The notes beneath the pieces were generated by a model. The model worked only from the letters and a program-made list of their open reading frames with translations. It did not search any database and had not been told where the DNA came from. The position numbers and the translations under genes are program-made. Below, one piece after another: positions 1 through 6,415 of a stretch of 6,855 bases of DNA. The stretch's first letter is position 1; each line of letters starts with the position of its first letter. The stretch is from Atopobium sp. (GTDB lineage Bacteria; Actinomycetota; Coriobacteriia; Coriobacteriales; Atopobiaceae), in assembly GCA_015259105.1 (NCBI GenBank), contig JABZGZ010000062.1, forward strand, positions 1 to 6,855, in the 5' to 3' direction.

Positions 1-1624
1 GGTCAACACCCTCATGATGAGCAATTGCTGCACGTGCAAACTCACGGAACAAAGGTGCAGGATGAGTTGGACGGCTCTTGAACTCTGGGTGTGCCTGACT
101 TGCAACAAACCAAGGGTGAACAGACTCTGGAAGCTCAATCATCTCTACAAGGCGATCGTCTGGAGAAACACCAGAAACTACCAGACCAGCCTCAACAAGC
201 TGATTACGGAATACGTTGCTTACCTCATAACGGTGACGATGACGCTCGTAAACCAAGTTGTTGCCATATGCCTCGTGTGCAAGCGTTCCCTCAACAACCT
301 TGCAAGGATAAGAACCAAGGCGCATGGTACCGCCCTTGTCAGTAATATCCTCTTGGTCAGGCATAAGATCGATGACAGGGTATGGAGTATCTGGACCAAA
401 CTCTGCTGAATTTGCACCCTCCATGCCGCAGACGTCACGAGCAAACCCAGTAACAGCCATCTGCATACCAAGGCAAACACCAAGGTAAGGAATCTTGAGC
501 TCACGGGCACGACGAATAGCAACCATCTTACCCTCTACGCCGCGAAGACCAAAGCCGCCAGGAACCAAAATGCCATCTGCACCAGCAAGCTCCTGCTCTA
601 CGTCTTCTTCTGTCAGCTCTTCACCGTTTACCAGGCGGATATCAACGTGCCTGCCATAGAAAATACCAGAGTGGTGAAGTGCCTCAATAACAGAAAGGTA
701 GGCATCAGGAAGCTGCGTATACTTGCCGACAACATAAATTCTTGTTGCGTCTTCAAGAGCATTTGCCTTATGCATAGCAGTAGTAAATGCTTCCCAGCTG
801 CCAAGATCACTTGGACGAACTTCAAGACCAAGACGCTCAAGTACCTTCTTGTCAAATCCCTGTGCTGCCAGATGTGCTGGAACATCGTAAATTGAAGGCA
901 AATCGTTATTTTCAAAAACGCAATCCGCATCGACGTCGCAGAAATTAGCGATTTTCTCGCGAATAGATTCATCCACAGAATGGCTAGAACGGCAGACGAT
1001 AAAGTCTGGCTGAATACCAAGGGAACGAAGCTCTTTTACGGAGTGCTGCGTAGGCTTAGTCTTGACCTCATGAGCAGCAGCAATATAAGGAACAAGGCTC
1101 ACGTGAATAATAGCAACGTTGCTTGCGCCACGCTCTTTTCTAAACTGGCGAATTGCCTCAACAAAAGGCTGAGACTCAATATCACCAATAGTGCCACCAA
1201 GCTCTGTGATGACTACATCAGCATTAGTAACCTCTTCAATGCGAGCAAAACGAGCCTTAATTGCATCAGTTACATGAGGAATTACCTGAACTGTACCGCC
1301 AAGGAAGTCTCCAGCGCGCTCACGCTGAATCAAAGACTGATAAATGAGGCCAGTGGTGAAGTTAGACTCCCTGGTAAGATTCTCGTCAATAAAGCGCTCA
1401 TAATGACCAAGGTCAAGGTCAGTCTCTTTACCGTCCTCAGTGACAAAAACCTCACCATGCTGGAAAGGACTCATAGTACCTGGGTCAACATTGAGATATG
1501 GGTCAGCTTTTTGCATCATGACCTTATAGCCACGAGCCTTAAGAAGTCGGCCGAGAGATGCAGCAGTGATTCCTTTTCCAAGAGAGGAAACAACGCCACC
1601 TGTTACAAATATGTGCTTGGTCAT
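1..1624 (-). CDS. pyrG: CTP synthase (glutamine-hydrolysing), 3' end cut by window edge
   Basis: PyrG makes CTP from UTP, ATP and glutamine in the cytoplasm, the last step of de novo pyrimidine nucleotide synthesis. The frame is open from the ATG at 1622-1624 to the window edge, giving 541 codons; the family is usually about 535-550 residues, so only a few C-terminal residues are missing. The N-terminal synthetase domain shows GGVVSSLGKGI (9-19) with the P-loop-like ATP site, DPYLNVDPGTMSPFQHGEVF (41-60) and ETDLDLGHYERF (67-78). The C-terminal class I glutamine amidotransferase domain shows GGFG (356-359), the nucleophile Cys384 in GVCLGMQ, and His512/Glu514 in HPEF, so the Cys-His-Glu triad is intact. 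The start is supported by GGGAG six bases upstream. It lies 134 bases after recN and has its own promoter. Residue 40 is Ala (KADPY), where the E. coli and B. subtilis enzymes have Leu or Phe. Confidence 0.97.
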   Translation of the reverse strand, partial: MTKHIFVTGGVVSSLGKGITAASLGRLLKARGYKVMMQKADPYLNVDPGTMSPFQHGEVFVTEDGKETDLDLGHYERFIDENLTRESNFTTGLIYQSLIQRERAGDFLGGTVQVIPHVTDAIKARFARIEEVTNADVVITELGGTIGDIESQPFVEAIRQFRKERGASNVAIIHVSLVPYIAAAHEVKTKPTQHSVKELRSLGIQPDFIVCRSSHSVDESIREKIANFCDVDADCVFENNDLPSIYDVPAHLAAQGFDKKVLERLGLEVRPSDLGSWEAFTTAMHKANALEDATRIYVVGKYTQLPDAYLSVIEALHHSGIFYGRHVDIRLVNGEELTEEDVEQELAGADGILVPGGFGLRGVEGKMVAIRRARELKIPYLGVCLGMQMAVTGFARDVCGMEGANSAEFGPDTPYPVIDLMPDQEDITDKGGTMRLGSYPCKVVEGTLAHEAYGNNLVYERHRHRYEVSNVFRNQLVEAGLVVSGVSPDDRLVEMIELPESVHPWFVASQAHPEFKSRPTHPAPLFREFARAAIAHHEGVD

Positions 1625-1630
1625 GGATTA

Positions 1631-1668
1631 CTCCCGTAGGTAAGATTAGCCAATTACATTTCTACGGG
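1631..1668 (-). promoter_or_regulatory. pyrG leader hairpin that pairs with its ribosome binding site
   Basis: On the minus strand, CCCGTAG (1668-1662) is the exact complement of CTACGGG (1639-1633). The second arm runs into the pyrG Shine-Dalgarno GGGAG (1635-1631), so three of its five bases are paired. Inside the 22-base loop, GTAA (1657-1654) can pair with TTAC (1643-1640), which stacks directly on the main stem, and two more A-U pairs can close a GGCU loop. Total pairing would be about 11-13 base pairs, ending six bases before the ATG. The geometry fits translational control of CTP synthase. The pairing is read from the sequence; the function is inferred. Confidence 0.55.
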
Positions 1669-1675
1669 TCTTTAT

Positions 1676-1705
1676 ATTATTCCGCTTTGAGGCCCATAGT
1701 GTCGA
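1676..1705 (-). promoter_or_regulatory. Probable sigma-70-type promoter of pyrG
   Basis: On the minus strand the -35 element is TCGACA (1705-1700, five of six matches to TTGACA) and the -10 element is AATAAT (1681-1676, five of six matches to TATAAT), with an 18-base spacer. Transcription should start near 1670-1666, in the minus-strand sequence GACCC, leaving a leader of about 42-46 bases. The adjoining AT-rich run offers shifted -10 choices (for example TAATAT at 1679-1674), but those give worse spacing. No convincing terminator separates recN from this promoter, so read-through from recN may add to pyrG transcription. Confidence 0.55.
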
Positions 1706-1758
1706 GAAATTTAATCTCCAAACAAATACATTGTTATGTCCATGTAGTTCTGAAAAAT

Positions 1759-3390
1759 CTAGCGGACTTCTGACAGCAGCTCATGCGCGTGAGCCAAAGA
1801 AGCCTCAGTTATAGAGCCTGAAAGCATGCGTGCAATCTCTTCTTCTCTCTGAGTACCAGAAACCTCTGTAAGAGAAGTTATAGGGAGCGCGTTATGTTCT
1901 TCTGTCTTTGAGACTACATACTGTTTAGAGGCCATAACAGCGACCTGTGGCAGGTGAGTTACCACAATCACCTGATGTGTTTTAGCAAGCTGCGCTAAAA
2001 CCTCTGCAAGAGCAACGGCAGTAGCTCCACCAACGCCAGCGTCAACCTCATCAAATACAAGCGTATCGCAGACGTCAGACTCTCCTAGAACCACTTTGCA
2101 TGCAAGCATAACGCGAGAAACCTCACCACCCGAGGCAATCTTTCTAAGCGGACGAGCAGTCATCTGAGCTGAAGGCTTATACATAAGCTCAATCTTTGTA
2201 GAACCAACTTTATTCCACTGCTCAAAAGGAAGATCTTCAAAGTTCAATTCAATCTGAGCTGAACCCATCTGCAGATGACTCATTTGCTTAGTAACAGCAT
2301 CACAAAGTTTTGGAGCTGCAGCAACACGAACCTTTTTAAGTGCCTGAGCCTTTACGGTAAGAGTTTCTTTTGCTTTATCTACTTCTGCCTGTGCCTCACG
2401 GACAAGCTTTTCTGTGTCTCTTGTAACCTCAAGAAGGTTTTGAGCTACCTGGTATTTCTTAAATACATCTTTCATACCAGGGCCATACGTTCTCATAAGA
2501 CCCTGAAGACGAGCCATACGACTTTGCATCTCTTCAAGAGCTTCTTCATCAAAATCAAGAGATCCAACATAGCTTCTAAGCTCTGAAGAAACATCCTCAA
2601 TCTCTATAAGTGCGCTTGAAAGAGACTCTGCATAATTACCTAGCGTAGCATCAAACGTTGCAGCACTTTGAAGCATCTGAACTGCATCAGAGAGAGAATC
2701 AATAACGCCCTCATCTCCTGAGAGCAACTCATGTGTTCCTCCTGCAGCTTGAAGGAGAGCCTCTGCGTGTTCAAACCGAGGAAGTTGCTCTTCTAGGTCT
2801 TCTAGCTCTCCTTCTTTAGGAGAGACCTCATCAATTCTTTGAACAAGAAATGCCGCTTCATCAATCTTTGCATTGCTAGACTGGCTTACTTCAATAACTC
2901 GTTGAAGTTCAGCGATTGCAGCATGGTAAGCATGAAGAGCGTCTACATACTCTGTCTGACAAGATTGAATATCTGATCCAATCCATGCATCCAACATGCT
3001 GACATGATTTTTTACATCAAGTAGTCTTTGATGTTCATGTTGACCACACAGATCAATTGATGTTCCAATACCTCCGGCCAGTTCTTTAACTGATGCCATG
3101 TGGCCATCAATCTCTACCCTGCCTCTACCATCAGCAGAGACTTTTCTAGAGACAACAGTGCCCTCTTCATCTTCTGGTGAGGTAAAAAAGCGTGCCTCAA
3201 CCCTAAGAGCGTCTGTTCCTTCTCTTACTGCAGAAGCATCCGCACGCTCTCCTACTAAGAGCTTAATGGAAGATAAAAGAGCGGTTTTACCAGCACCTGT
3301 CTCTCCTGTTAAAACAGTTAAACCTGAGGCGGGTGCAAGAGAAGCGTCTTCAATAAGTGCAACATTTTGCACGCGAAGTTCATCAAGCAT
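1759..3390 (-). CDS. recN: DNA repair protein RecN (SMC-like ATPase)
   Basis: RecN is a cytoplasmic SMC-family ATPase recruited early to double-strand breaks, where it holds broken ends or sister DNA together for RecA-dependent repair. The 543 residues match the family length (E. coli RecN is 553). The N-terminal head half has Walker A GETGAGKT (29-36) and the RecN-typical CGQHEHQ (115-121). Residues about 145-355 form the coiled-coil arm, rich in Glu, Ala, Leu and Lys. The C-terminal head half has the ABC signature ASGGEVSR (419-426), Walker B TLVFDEVDAGVGG (443-455) and the switch histidine in VTHLPQVA (His479). All ATPase motifs are intact. The ATG at 3388-3390 is preceded by AGG six bases upstream and lies 11 bases after the nadK stop, so the two genes should share a transcript. 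The SOS-type operator upstream of nadK fits the known damage induction of recN in other bacteria. Confidence 0.97.
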   Translation of the reverse strand: MLDELRVQNVALIEDASLAPASGLTVLTGETGAGKTALLSSIKLLVGERADASAVREGTDALRVEARFFTSPEDEEGTVVSRKVSADGRGRVEIDGHMASVKELAGGIGTSIDLCGQHEHQRLLDVKNHVSMLDAWIGSDIQSCQTEYVDALHAYHAAIAELQRVIEVSQSSNAKIDEAAFLVQRIDEVSPKEGELEDLEEQLPRFEHAEALLQAAGGTHELLSGDEGVIDSLSDAVQMLQSAATFDATLGNYAESLSSALIEIEDVSSELRSYVGSLDFDEEALEEMQSRMARLQGLMRTYGPGMKDVFKKYQVAQNLLEVTRDTEKLVREAQAEVDKAKETLTVKAQALKKVRVAAAPKLCDAVTKQMSHLQMGSAQIELNFEDLPFEQWNKVGSTKIELMYKPSAQMTARPLRKIASGGEVSRVMLACKVVLGESDVCDTLVFDEVDAGVGGATAVALAEVLAQLAKTHQVIVVTHLPQVAVMASKQYVVSKTEEHNALPITSLTEVSGTQREEEIARMLSGSITEASLAHAHELLSEVR

Positions 3391-3401
3391 ATATGACCTG
3401 C

Positions 3402-4259
3402 TTACTGACCAGTTTTACCGTAAAATACACGAGAAACTGAACGATAGAAACTATCAGCACTTCTATCAAGCAGAATGATATCTCCTGGTCCACGGCTAAT
3501 ACGAGCTTTGGTAGCCACACCCTCTTCTGGATGCTTAATGTTTTGCCCATCAGAGAAGAAGTGACATGTCGCCGGCCTATCTTTTGACATGGTAATTTCA
3601 ACCACATCAGAAGGAGAGGTAAGGAATGCACGAGCCAAAATAGTATGTGGTGCGATTGGCACGCAAACCATTCCCGAGAACTCTGGTGTAACAATAGGAC
3701 CACCAGCAGCAAGAGCATAGCCGGTGGATCCAGTTGCCGTACTAACAACAAAACCATCACCGCGAAGCTTATCAATATGGTTGCCTGATACAGAAACTGT
3801 AAACTCAACCATATCACCTGCTCCACCTCTGGAAACTGCAAAATCATTGAGCGAGAAGGTCTTCTCGACGTAAGTTTCTCCAGATGGAAGCTCATATTCT
3901 GTTTCTATTGCAAGTGTTGCTCTTCTAGATACGTGGAGCTCTCCAGCAAGAGCATCAGCTACCATCTCAATCATTTGATGAGGAGTTGCACTGGTTAAAA
4001 AGCCAAGGTGACCATAAGAGATGCCCAAAATTGGAATTTCAGAATACTCAACAATTTTGGCGGCCCTCAGAAGCGTTCCATCTCCACCAAGAGAAATAAC
4101 AAGCTGGCAATCAGAACAATCTACAACTTTATCCGGGAAAAGCTTTTTATCGTGTGCCCATTGAACATCACAGCCCTGTTCAAAGAGCCATTCTTCAAGT
4201 TCACGTGCACCAGAAACAGCAACTTCTCTTGAATAATTTGGAACAAGAAGTACCTTCAC
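3402..4259 (-). CDS. nadK: NAD kinase (ATP/polyphosphate-NAD kinase)
   Basis: NadK (also called PpnK) phosphorylates NAD to NADP and so sets the NADP(H) pool for biosynthesis and redox defence. With the GTG start at 4257-4259 the protein has 285 residues, normal for the family, and begins MKVLLVPN, a typical first beta strand. The nucleotide motif GGDGT is at 58-62 with LLRAA after it, LND at 137-139, the glycine-rich GDGFVVSTATGSTGYALAAG (167-186) and SDGQ (236-239). These are the conserved NAD-kinase blocks in the right order. The frame stays open upstream to a GTG at 4308-4310, which would add 17 residues, but that codon has no Shine-Dalgarno, whereas GGGAGAG stands eight bases before the chosen GTG. 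The gene follows tlyA after 117 bases and precedes recN by 11 bases. A LexA-type box lies in the upstream gap. Product assignment is firm; the start is likely. Confidence 0.95.
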   Translation of the reverse strand: MKVLLVPNYSREVAVSGARELEEWLFEQGCDVQWAHDKKLFPDKVVDCSDCQLVISLGGDGTLLRAAKIVEYSEIPILGISYGHLGFLTSATPHQMIEMVADALAGELHVSRRATLAIETEYELPSGETYVEKTFSLNDFAVSRGGAGDMVEFTVSVSGNHIDKLRGDGFVVSTATGSTGYALAAGGPIVTPEFSGMVCVPIAPHTILARAFLTSPSDVVEITMSKDRPATCHFFSDGQNIKHPEEGVATKARISRGPGDIILLDRSADSFYRSVSRVFYGKTGQ

Positions 4260-4267
4260 GCAAACCA

Positions 4268-4274
4268 CTCTCCC
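4268..4274 (-). promoter_or_regulatory. Ribosome binding site deciding the nadK start
   Basis: GGGAGAG on the minus strand (4274-4268) stands eight bases before the GTG at 4259-4257. The upstream GTG at 4310-4308 has only CTAAGTACATCGAATCAGAC before it, with no purine-rich Shine-Dalgarno at usable spacing. This argues for the 285-residue protein rather than a 302-residue one. Confidence 0.7.
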
Positions 4275-4328
4275 GATTTTGCTTGATTGCACAACTGAAA
4301 CAGTTAACACGTCTGATTCGATGTACTT

Positions 4329-4334
4329 AGTATA
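4329..4334 (-). promoter_or_regulatory. Candidate -10 element for nadK-recN
   Basis: TATACT on the minus strand (4334-4329) matches five of six bases of TATAAT and lies in an AT-rich stretch between tlyA and nadK. The hexamer 17 bases upstream (AGTATT, 4357-4352) is a poor -35 match, so the promoter call rests mainly on the -10 element and on its position. Transcription would start near 4322, leaving a leader of roughly 60 bases. The SOS box would sit just upstream of the -35 region. Confidence 0.35.
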
Positions 4335-4363
4335 CCTAAAAAACTACGAACAATACTACAAAA

Positions 4364-4379
4364 TAGAACATTCGTTCTA
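4364..4379. promoter_or_regulatory. LexA (SOS) operator upstream of nadK-recN
   Basis: The plus strand reads TAGAACATTCGTTCTA, a perfect inverted repeat of TAGAAC around a four-base centre. The symmetry extends three more bases on each side (arms 4361-4369 and 4374-4382). It contains GAAC-N4-GTTC, the core of the LexA box of Gram-positive bacteria and actinobacteria (CGAAC-N4-GTTCG in Bacillus, TCGAAC-N4-GTTCGA in mycobacteria). It overlaps the tlyA stop codon and lies about 105 bases before the nadK start, with recN, a classic SOS gene, second in the unit. An AT-rich terminator is the alternative reading, but no long U-tract follows the stem. The motif is directly visible; LexA binding is inferred. 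Confidence 0.75.
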
Positions 4380-5183
4380 TTTCACTATTTCTACAGAATG
4401 ACTCGATACCACTGAAGCAAGATCTAAATCAAACGAACCTGCCTCAAGCTGACCAAACAGTAAATATTCCACGTTACCCTTAGCGCCGTGAATAGGACTT
4501 TCACATGCGCCCAAAGGACCCATATGAGTTTCCTTAAACGCATCGGAAACCTTTTGCAGCGTTTGCAGACGCACGGAAGTATCAGTCACAATACCTCCCT
4601 CACCCACTTCTTCCCTCTTAGCTTCAAACTGCGGTTTGACCAGCGTAACAAAAACTCCTTCAGGAGCCAGAACATCTAAAACAGAAGGAAGAATTGACAA
4701 GATTGATGTGAACGACACGTCACACACAGCAACATCAAAAACGTGCGAGTAGCCCATTTCTGGCAGGGACGTAATATTTGTACGTTCGAGCAGTTCAACC
4801 CTGCTGTCGTTTCTCAACGACCAATCAAACTGCGCATAGCCAACATCAACCGAGGTAACCGAAGCAGCTCCATGTTGAAGCAGGCAATCGGTAAAACCAC
4901 CAGTTGAACAGCCAATATCTAAACATTTTTTCTGTTGAACCGTAAAATCAAAAGCTTCAAAGGCACGCTCGAGCTTAAGTCCGCCTCGGCTTACGTATGG
5001 AATAGCACCTTTTACGTGCAGAAACAATCCCTCAGGAACAAGCTCTCCTGCTGAAGTTAATCTTCTGTCGCGCGTTGAAACATCACCCGCAAGAATTGCA
5101 CGTAATGCAGCTTGAGTGTCCTTGAAAAATCCTTGCCTAACCAGCTCTTTATCGAGCCTTTGGCGAGAAATGCGTTGAGCCAC
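4377..5183 (-). CDS. tlyA: TlyA-family rRNA 2'-O-methyltransferase
   Basis: TlyA uses S-adenosylmethionine to methylate ribose 2'-OH groups in rRNA (C1409 of 16S and/or C1920 of 23S in studied species); in mycobacteria its presence makes ribosomes sensitive to capreomycin and viomycin. The 268 residues equal the length of the M. tuberculosis protein. An S4 RNA-binding domain covers about 5-65 (RQRLDKELVRQGF), followed by VSRGGLKLERAF (64-75). The Rossmann domain has the SAM loop LDIGCSTGGFTD (88-99). Lys70, Asp155 (CDVSF), Lys183 (LVKPQFE) and Glu239 (NVEYLL) correspond to the K-D-K-E tetrad described for mycobacterial TlyA (K69, D154, K182, E238), so the enzyme should be active. The start is GTG, sharing its G with the xseB stop TAG. 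No good Shine-Dalgarno is visible, so translation is probably coupled to xseB. The N-terminal S4 region hints at the dual-site type, but that is not certain. Confidence 0.94.
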   Translation of the reverse strand: MAQRISRQRLDKELVRQGFFKDTQAALRAILAGDVSTRDRRLTSAGELVPEGLFLHVKGAIPYVSRGGLKLERAFEAFDFTVQQKKCLDIGCSTGGFTDCLLQHGAASVTSVDVGYAQFDWSLRNDSRVELLERTNITSLPEMGYSHVFDVAVCDVSFTSILSILPSVLDVLAPEGVFVTLVKPQFEAKREEVGEGGIVTDTSVRLQTLQKVSDAFKETHMGPLGACESPIHGAKGNVEYLLFGQLEAGSFDLDLASVVSSHSVEIVK

Positions 5184-5530
5184 TAGTGCTCATCGCTTTC
5201 CGAAACCGCGTCATCAGACGACGTTTCATCTGCAGCTGAAACCTCAACCTGCTCAGAAGAAGCTTGTTCATCAGTGGCAGCCGCTGTGCCGCTTGCGTCA
5301 GCTGCGTCCCCTGCTGCCTGAGCCTGAATCAGACGCTCTTCCTCTTCTGGCGTAAACTCTGTGGTGTCAACCATGTTGACAGCCTTTGAGCCTAGAGCAA
5401 TAGCCTCATCAAAGAGGTCAAGAGAATGCTCCAGCGAGACGTTTTTATCGCGAACTTGATCAACAATTGAATCAAGTCTTGCGGTTATCTGGCCAAAGCT
5501 CTGATATTCAGATGTATCGATTTTTGCCAT
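5183..5530 (-). CDS. xseB: Exodeoxyribonuclease VII small subunit with acidic C-terminal tail
   Basis: XseB is the small, non-catalytic subunit that binds several copies to XseA to form exonuclease VII, which degrades single-stranded DNA from both ends. Residues about 10-57 match the XseB helical hairpin (SFGQITARLDSIVDQV, then VSLEHSLDLFDEAIALGSKA). The family is usually 60-80 residues, but this protein has 115. The extra part (61-115) is Ala/Ser/Glu/Asp-rich, with 17 acidic residues of 55 and only one Arg, and is probably disordered. The ATG at 5528-5530 lies two bases after the nusB stop, and the gene ends overlapping the tlyA GTG by one base. No xseA is adjacent, which is unusual because xseA and xseB are often neighbours. 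The domain match is clear although the protein is short and divergent. Confidence 0.85.
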   Translation of the reverse strand: MAKIDTSEYQSFGQITARLDSIVDQVRDKNVSLEHSLDLFDEAIALGSKAVNMVDTTEFTPEEEERLIQAQAAGDAADASGTAAATDEQASSEQVEVSAADETSSDDAVSESDEH

Positions 5531-5532
5531 GA

Positions 5533-6036
5533 CTACTCTGCATCTTCCACAGAGCTCTCTGGCTCTTCTTCAGAAACGTCTTGCTCAGCAGACTGCTTAT
5601 GGCACAGAGAATAAATGTCTTCTCCAGCCTCAATGTCATCAACAATACGACCAAGAACGCCGTTAATAAAGCGAGGTGAATCATCGCCACAGTAAGCGCG
5701 AGCAAGGTCAACTACCTCGTTAATAGCAACAGCTACATCAACCTCAGGAACCTCAAGAATCTCGTAAAGAGAAATTCTTAAGAGATTTCGGTCTACGGAA
5801 GGCATGCGATCAATTGCCCAGTCTTTTGAGTAAGCAGCAATGATGTCATCAAGGTCATCTCTAATGCCATCTGCTCCCACTGCCAGCGACTGCGCATACT
5901 CGTCAAGAGGTCCCTCGGAGAGCGTGTAGTCTCCGTCGAGGACCTCAAGAACGCTGCGATTAGTGGCTTCAGCCTGGAACAAAAGTTGTAGTGCTTGGCT
6001 ACGGGCGCGGGTACGTCCAAAAAACTTAACGCTCAA
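5533..6036 (-). CDS. nusB: Transcription antitermination factor NusB, TTG start
   Basis: NusB with NusE (ribosomal protein S10) binds boxA in rRNA leader transcripts and helps RNA polymerase avoid premature termination. The all-helical fold is indicated by RTRARSQALQLLFQAEA (8-24), DWAIDRMPSVDRNLLRISLY (72-91), and AINEVVDLARAYCGDDSPRF (104-123) followed by INGVLGRI (124-131), all in family order. The protein has 167 residues, somewhat longer than the usual 130-150 because of an acidic C-terminal tail (149-167, nine Asp/Glu of 19 and no basic residue). The start is TTG at 6036-6034: the strong Shine-Dalgarno AAGGAG is five bases upstream, and the next codons encode the expected N-terminus with no ATG nearby. 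It lies two bases after the asp23-family stop and two bases before xseB, so all are co-transcribed. Confidence 0.94.
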   Translation of the reverse strand: MSVKFFGRTRARSQALQLLFQAEATNRSVLEVLDGDYTLSEGPLDEYAQSLAVGADGIRDDLDDIIAAYSKDWAIDRMPSVDRNLLRISLYEILEVPEVDVAVAINEVVDLARAYCGDDSPRFINGVLGRIVDDIEAGEDIYSLCHKQSAEQDVSEEEPESSVEDAE

Positions 6037-6038
6037 GC

Positions 6039-6404
6039 CTACTCCTTAGGAAAAACAAGGCTGTCAATGTAAACATCAACGGAAGCAATGCTGACGCCAA
6101 TCTGCTCATTTACGGCAGTTGCAACAGCAAGTCTTACCTCAGAAGCAAGCTTTGTGAAAGGATAGCCATAGAAAACGGTAAGGTGAACTCCAAGATGAAG
6201 CTGACCGTTCTCTACGCCTGCCTCAACAGCCTTCTCTGGTGCAAGACTTCTGCTGGTAAAGACGTTAATAAGGTTGGATGCCAGTGTATCGTTTCCGCCA
6301 ACGGAGGCAACACCTTCAACACTTCCAGCTGCGCCGGAGACAACCGTTGAAATTACATCTTTTGAGATGCCGATGCCTGCTATACGAAGCTCTGTTTCAG
6401 CCAT
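6039..6404 (-). CDS. Asp23/Gls24-family protein
   Basis: This 121-residue protein belongs to the Asp23/Gls24 (DUF322) family, whose members are linked to envelope and alkaline stress in Firmicutes; in Staphylococcus Asp23 sits at the membrane through the partner AmaP. Family features are visible: the N-terminal ISKDVISTVVSGAAGSVEGV (13-32), the central LHLGVHLTVFYGYPFTKLAS (69-88) and the C-terminal VNEQIGVSIASVDVYIDSLVF (98-118). It has no signal peptide or membrane segment. The ATG at 6404-6402 follows AGGGGG with a five-base gap. The copy between efp and nusB is a common Gram-positive arrangement (often called yqhY in Bacillus, where it lies near accBC and nusB and has been tied to fatty-acid synthesis control). 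I therefore think a YqhY-like role is likelier than a general stress role, but no accB or accC lies in this window, so the exact function is open. Confidence 0.88.
   Translation of the reverse strand: MAETELRIAGIGISKDVISTVVSGAAGSVEGVASVGGNDTLASNLINVFTSRSLAPEKAVEAGVENGQLHLGVHLTVFYGYPFTKLASEVRLAVATAVNEQIGVSIASVDVYIDSLVFPKE
6042..6047 (-). promoter_or_regulatory. Ribosome binding site supporting the nusB TTG start
   Basis: AAGGAG on the minus strand (6047-6042) is a near-perfect Shine-Dalgarno that lies inside the last codons of the preceding Asp23-family gene (Lys-Glu-stop). It stands five bases before TTG. Because no ATG or GTG is present at a usable distance, this site fixes the rare start codon. 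Confidence 0.75.
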
Positions 6405-6415
6405 GTCTACCCCCT

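Noticed and set aside
980..1639. A 219-codon open frame on the plus strand
   Set aside because: It lies wholly opposite pyrG, whose protein sequence is unmistakable. The plus-strand translation has no recognisable domain and looks like a shadow of pyrG codon use.
1691..1701. CACTATGGGCC on the minus strand as a Bacillus-type GGG start for pyrG attenuation
   Set aside because: The GGG would abut the -10-like CACTAT, leaving no room for a normal start, and no terminator hairpin or pyrimidine-rich antiterminator partner follows it.
1708..1745. Small inverted repeats in the recN-pyrG gap (GAGA/TCTC and TACAT/ATGTA) as a recN terminator
   Set aside because: The stems are four to five pairs, AT-rich, and not followed by a T-run, so they are within chance expectation for AT-rich DNA.
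3383..3895. A 170-codon minus-strand frame overlapping nadK in another frame
   Set aside because: It sits inside nadK, which has all NAD kinase motifs. The hydrophobic look comes from frame-shifted reading of nadK.
4293..4305. Five-pair hairpin (AACTG/CAGTT, three-base loop) in the nadK leader
   Set aside because: It is too short to be convincing and does not reach the ribosome binding site at 4268-4274.
4361..4382. The palindrome at the tlyA end as an intrinsic terminator
   Set aside because: The stem is mostly A-T and only a few T residues follow before G. The GAAC-N4-GTTC core and the recN context fit a LexA operator better, although a minor termination effect cannot be excluded.
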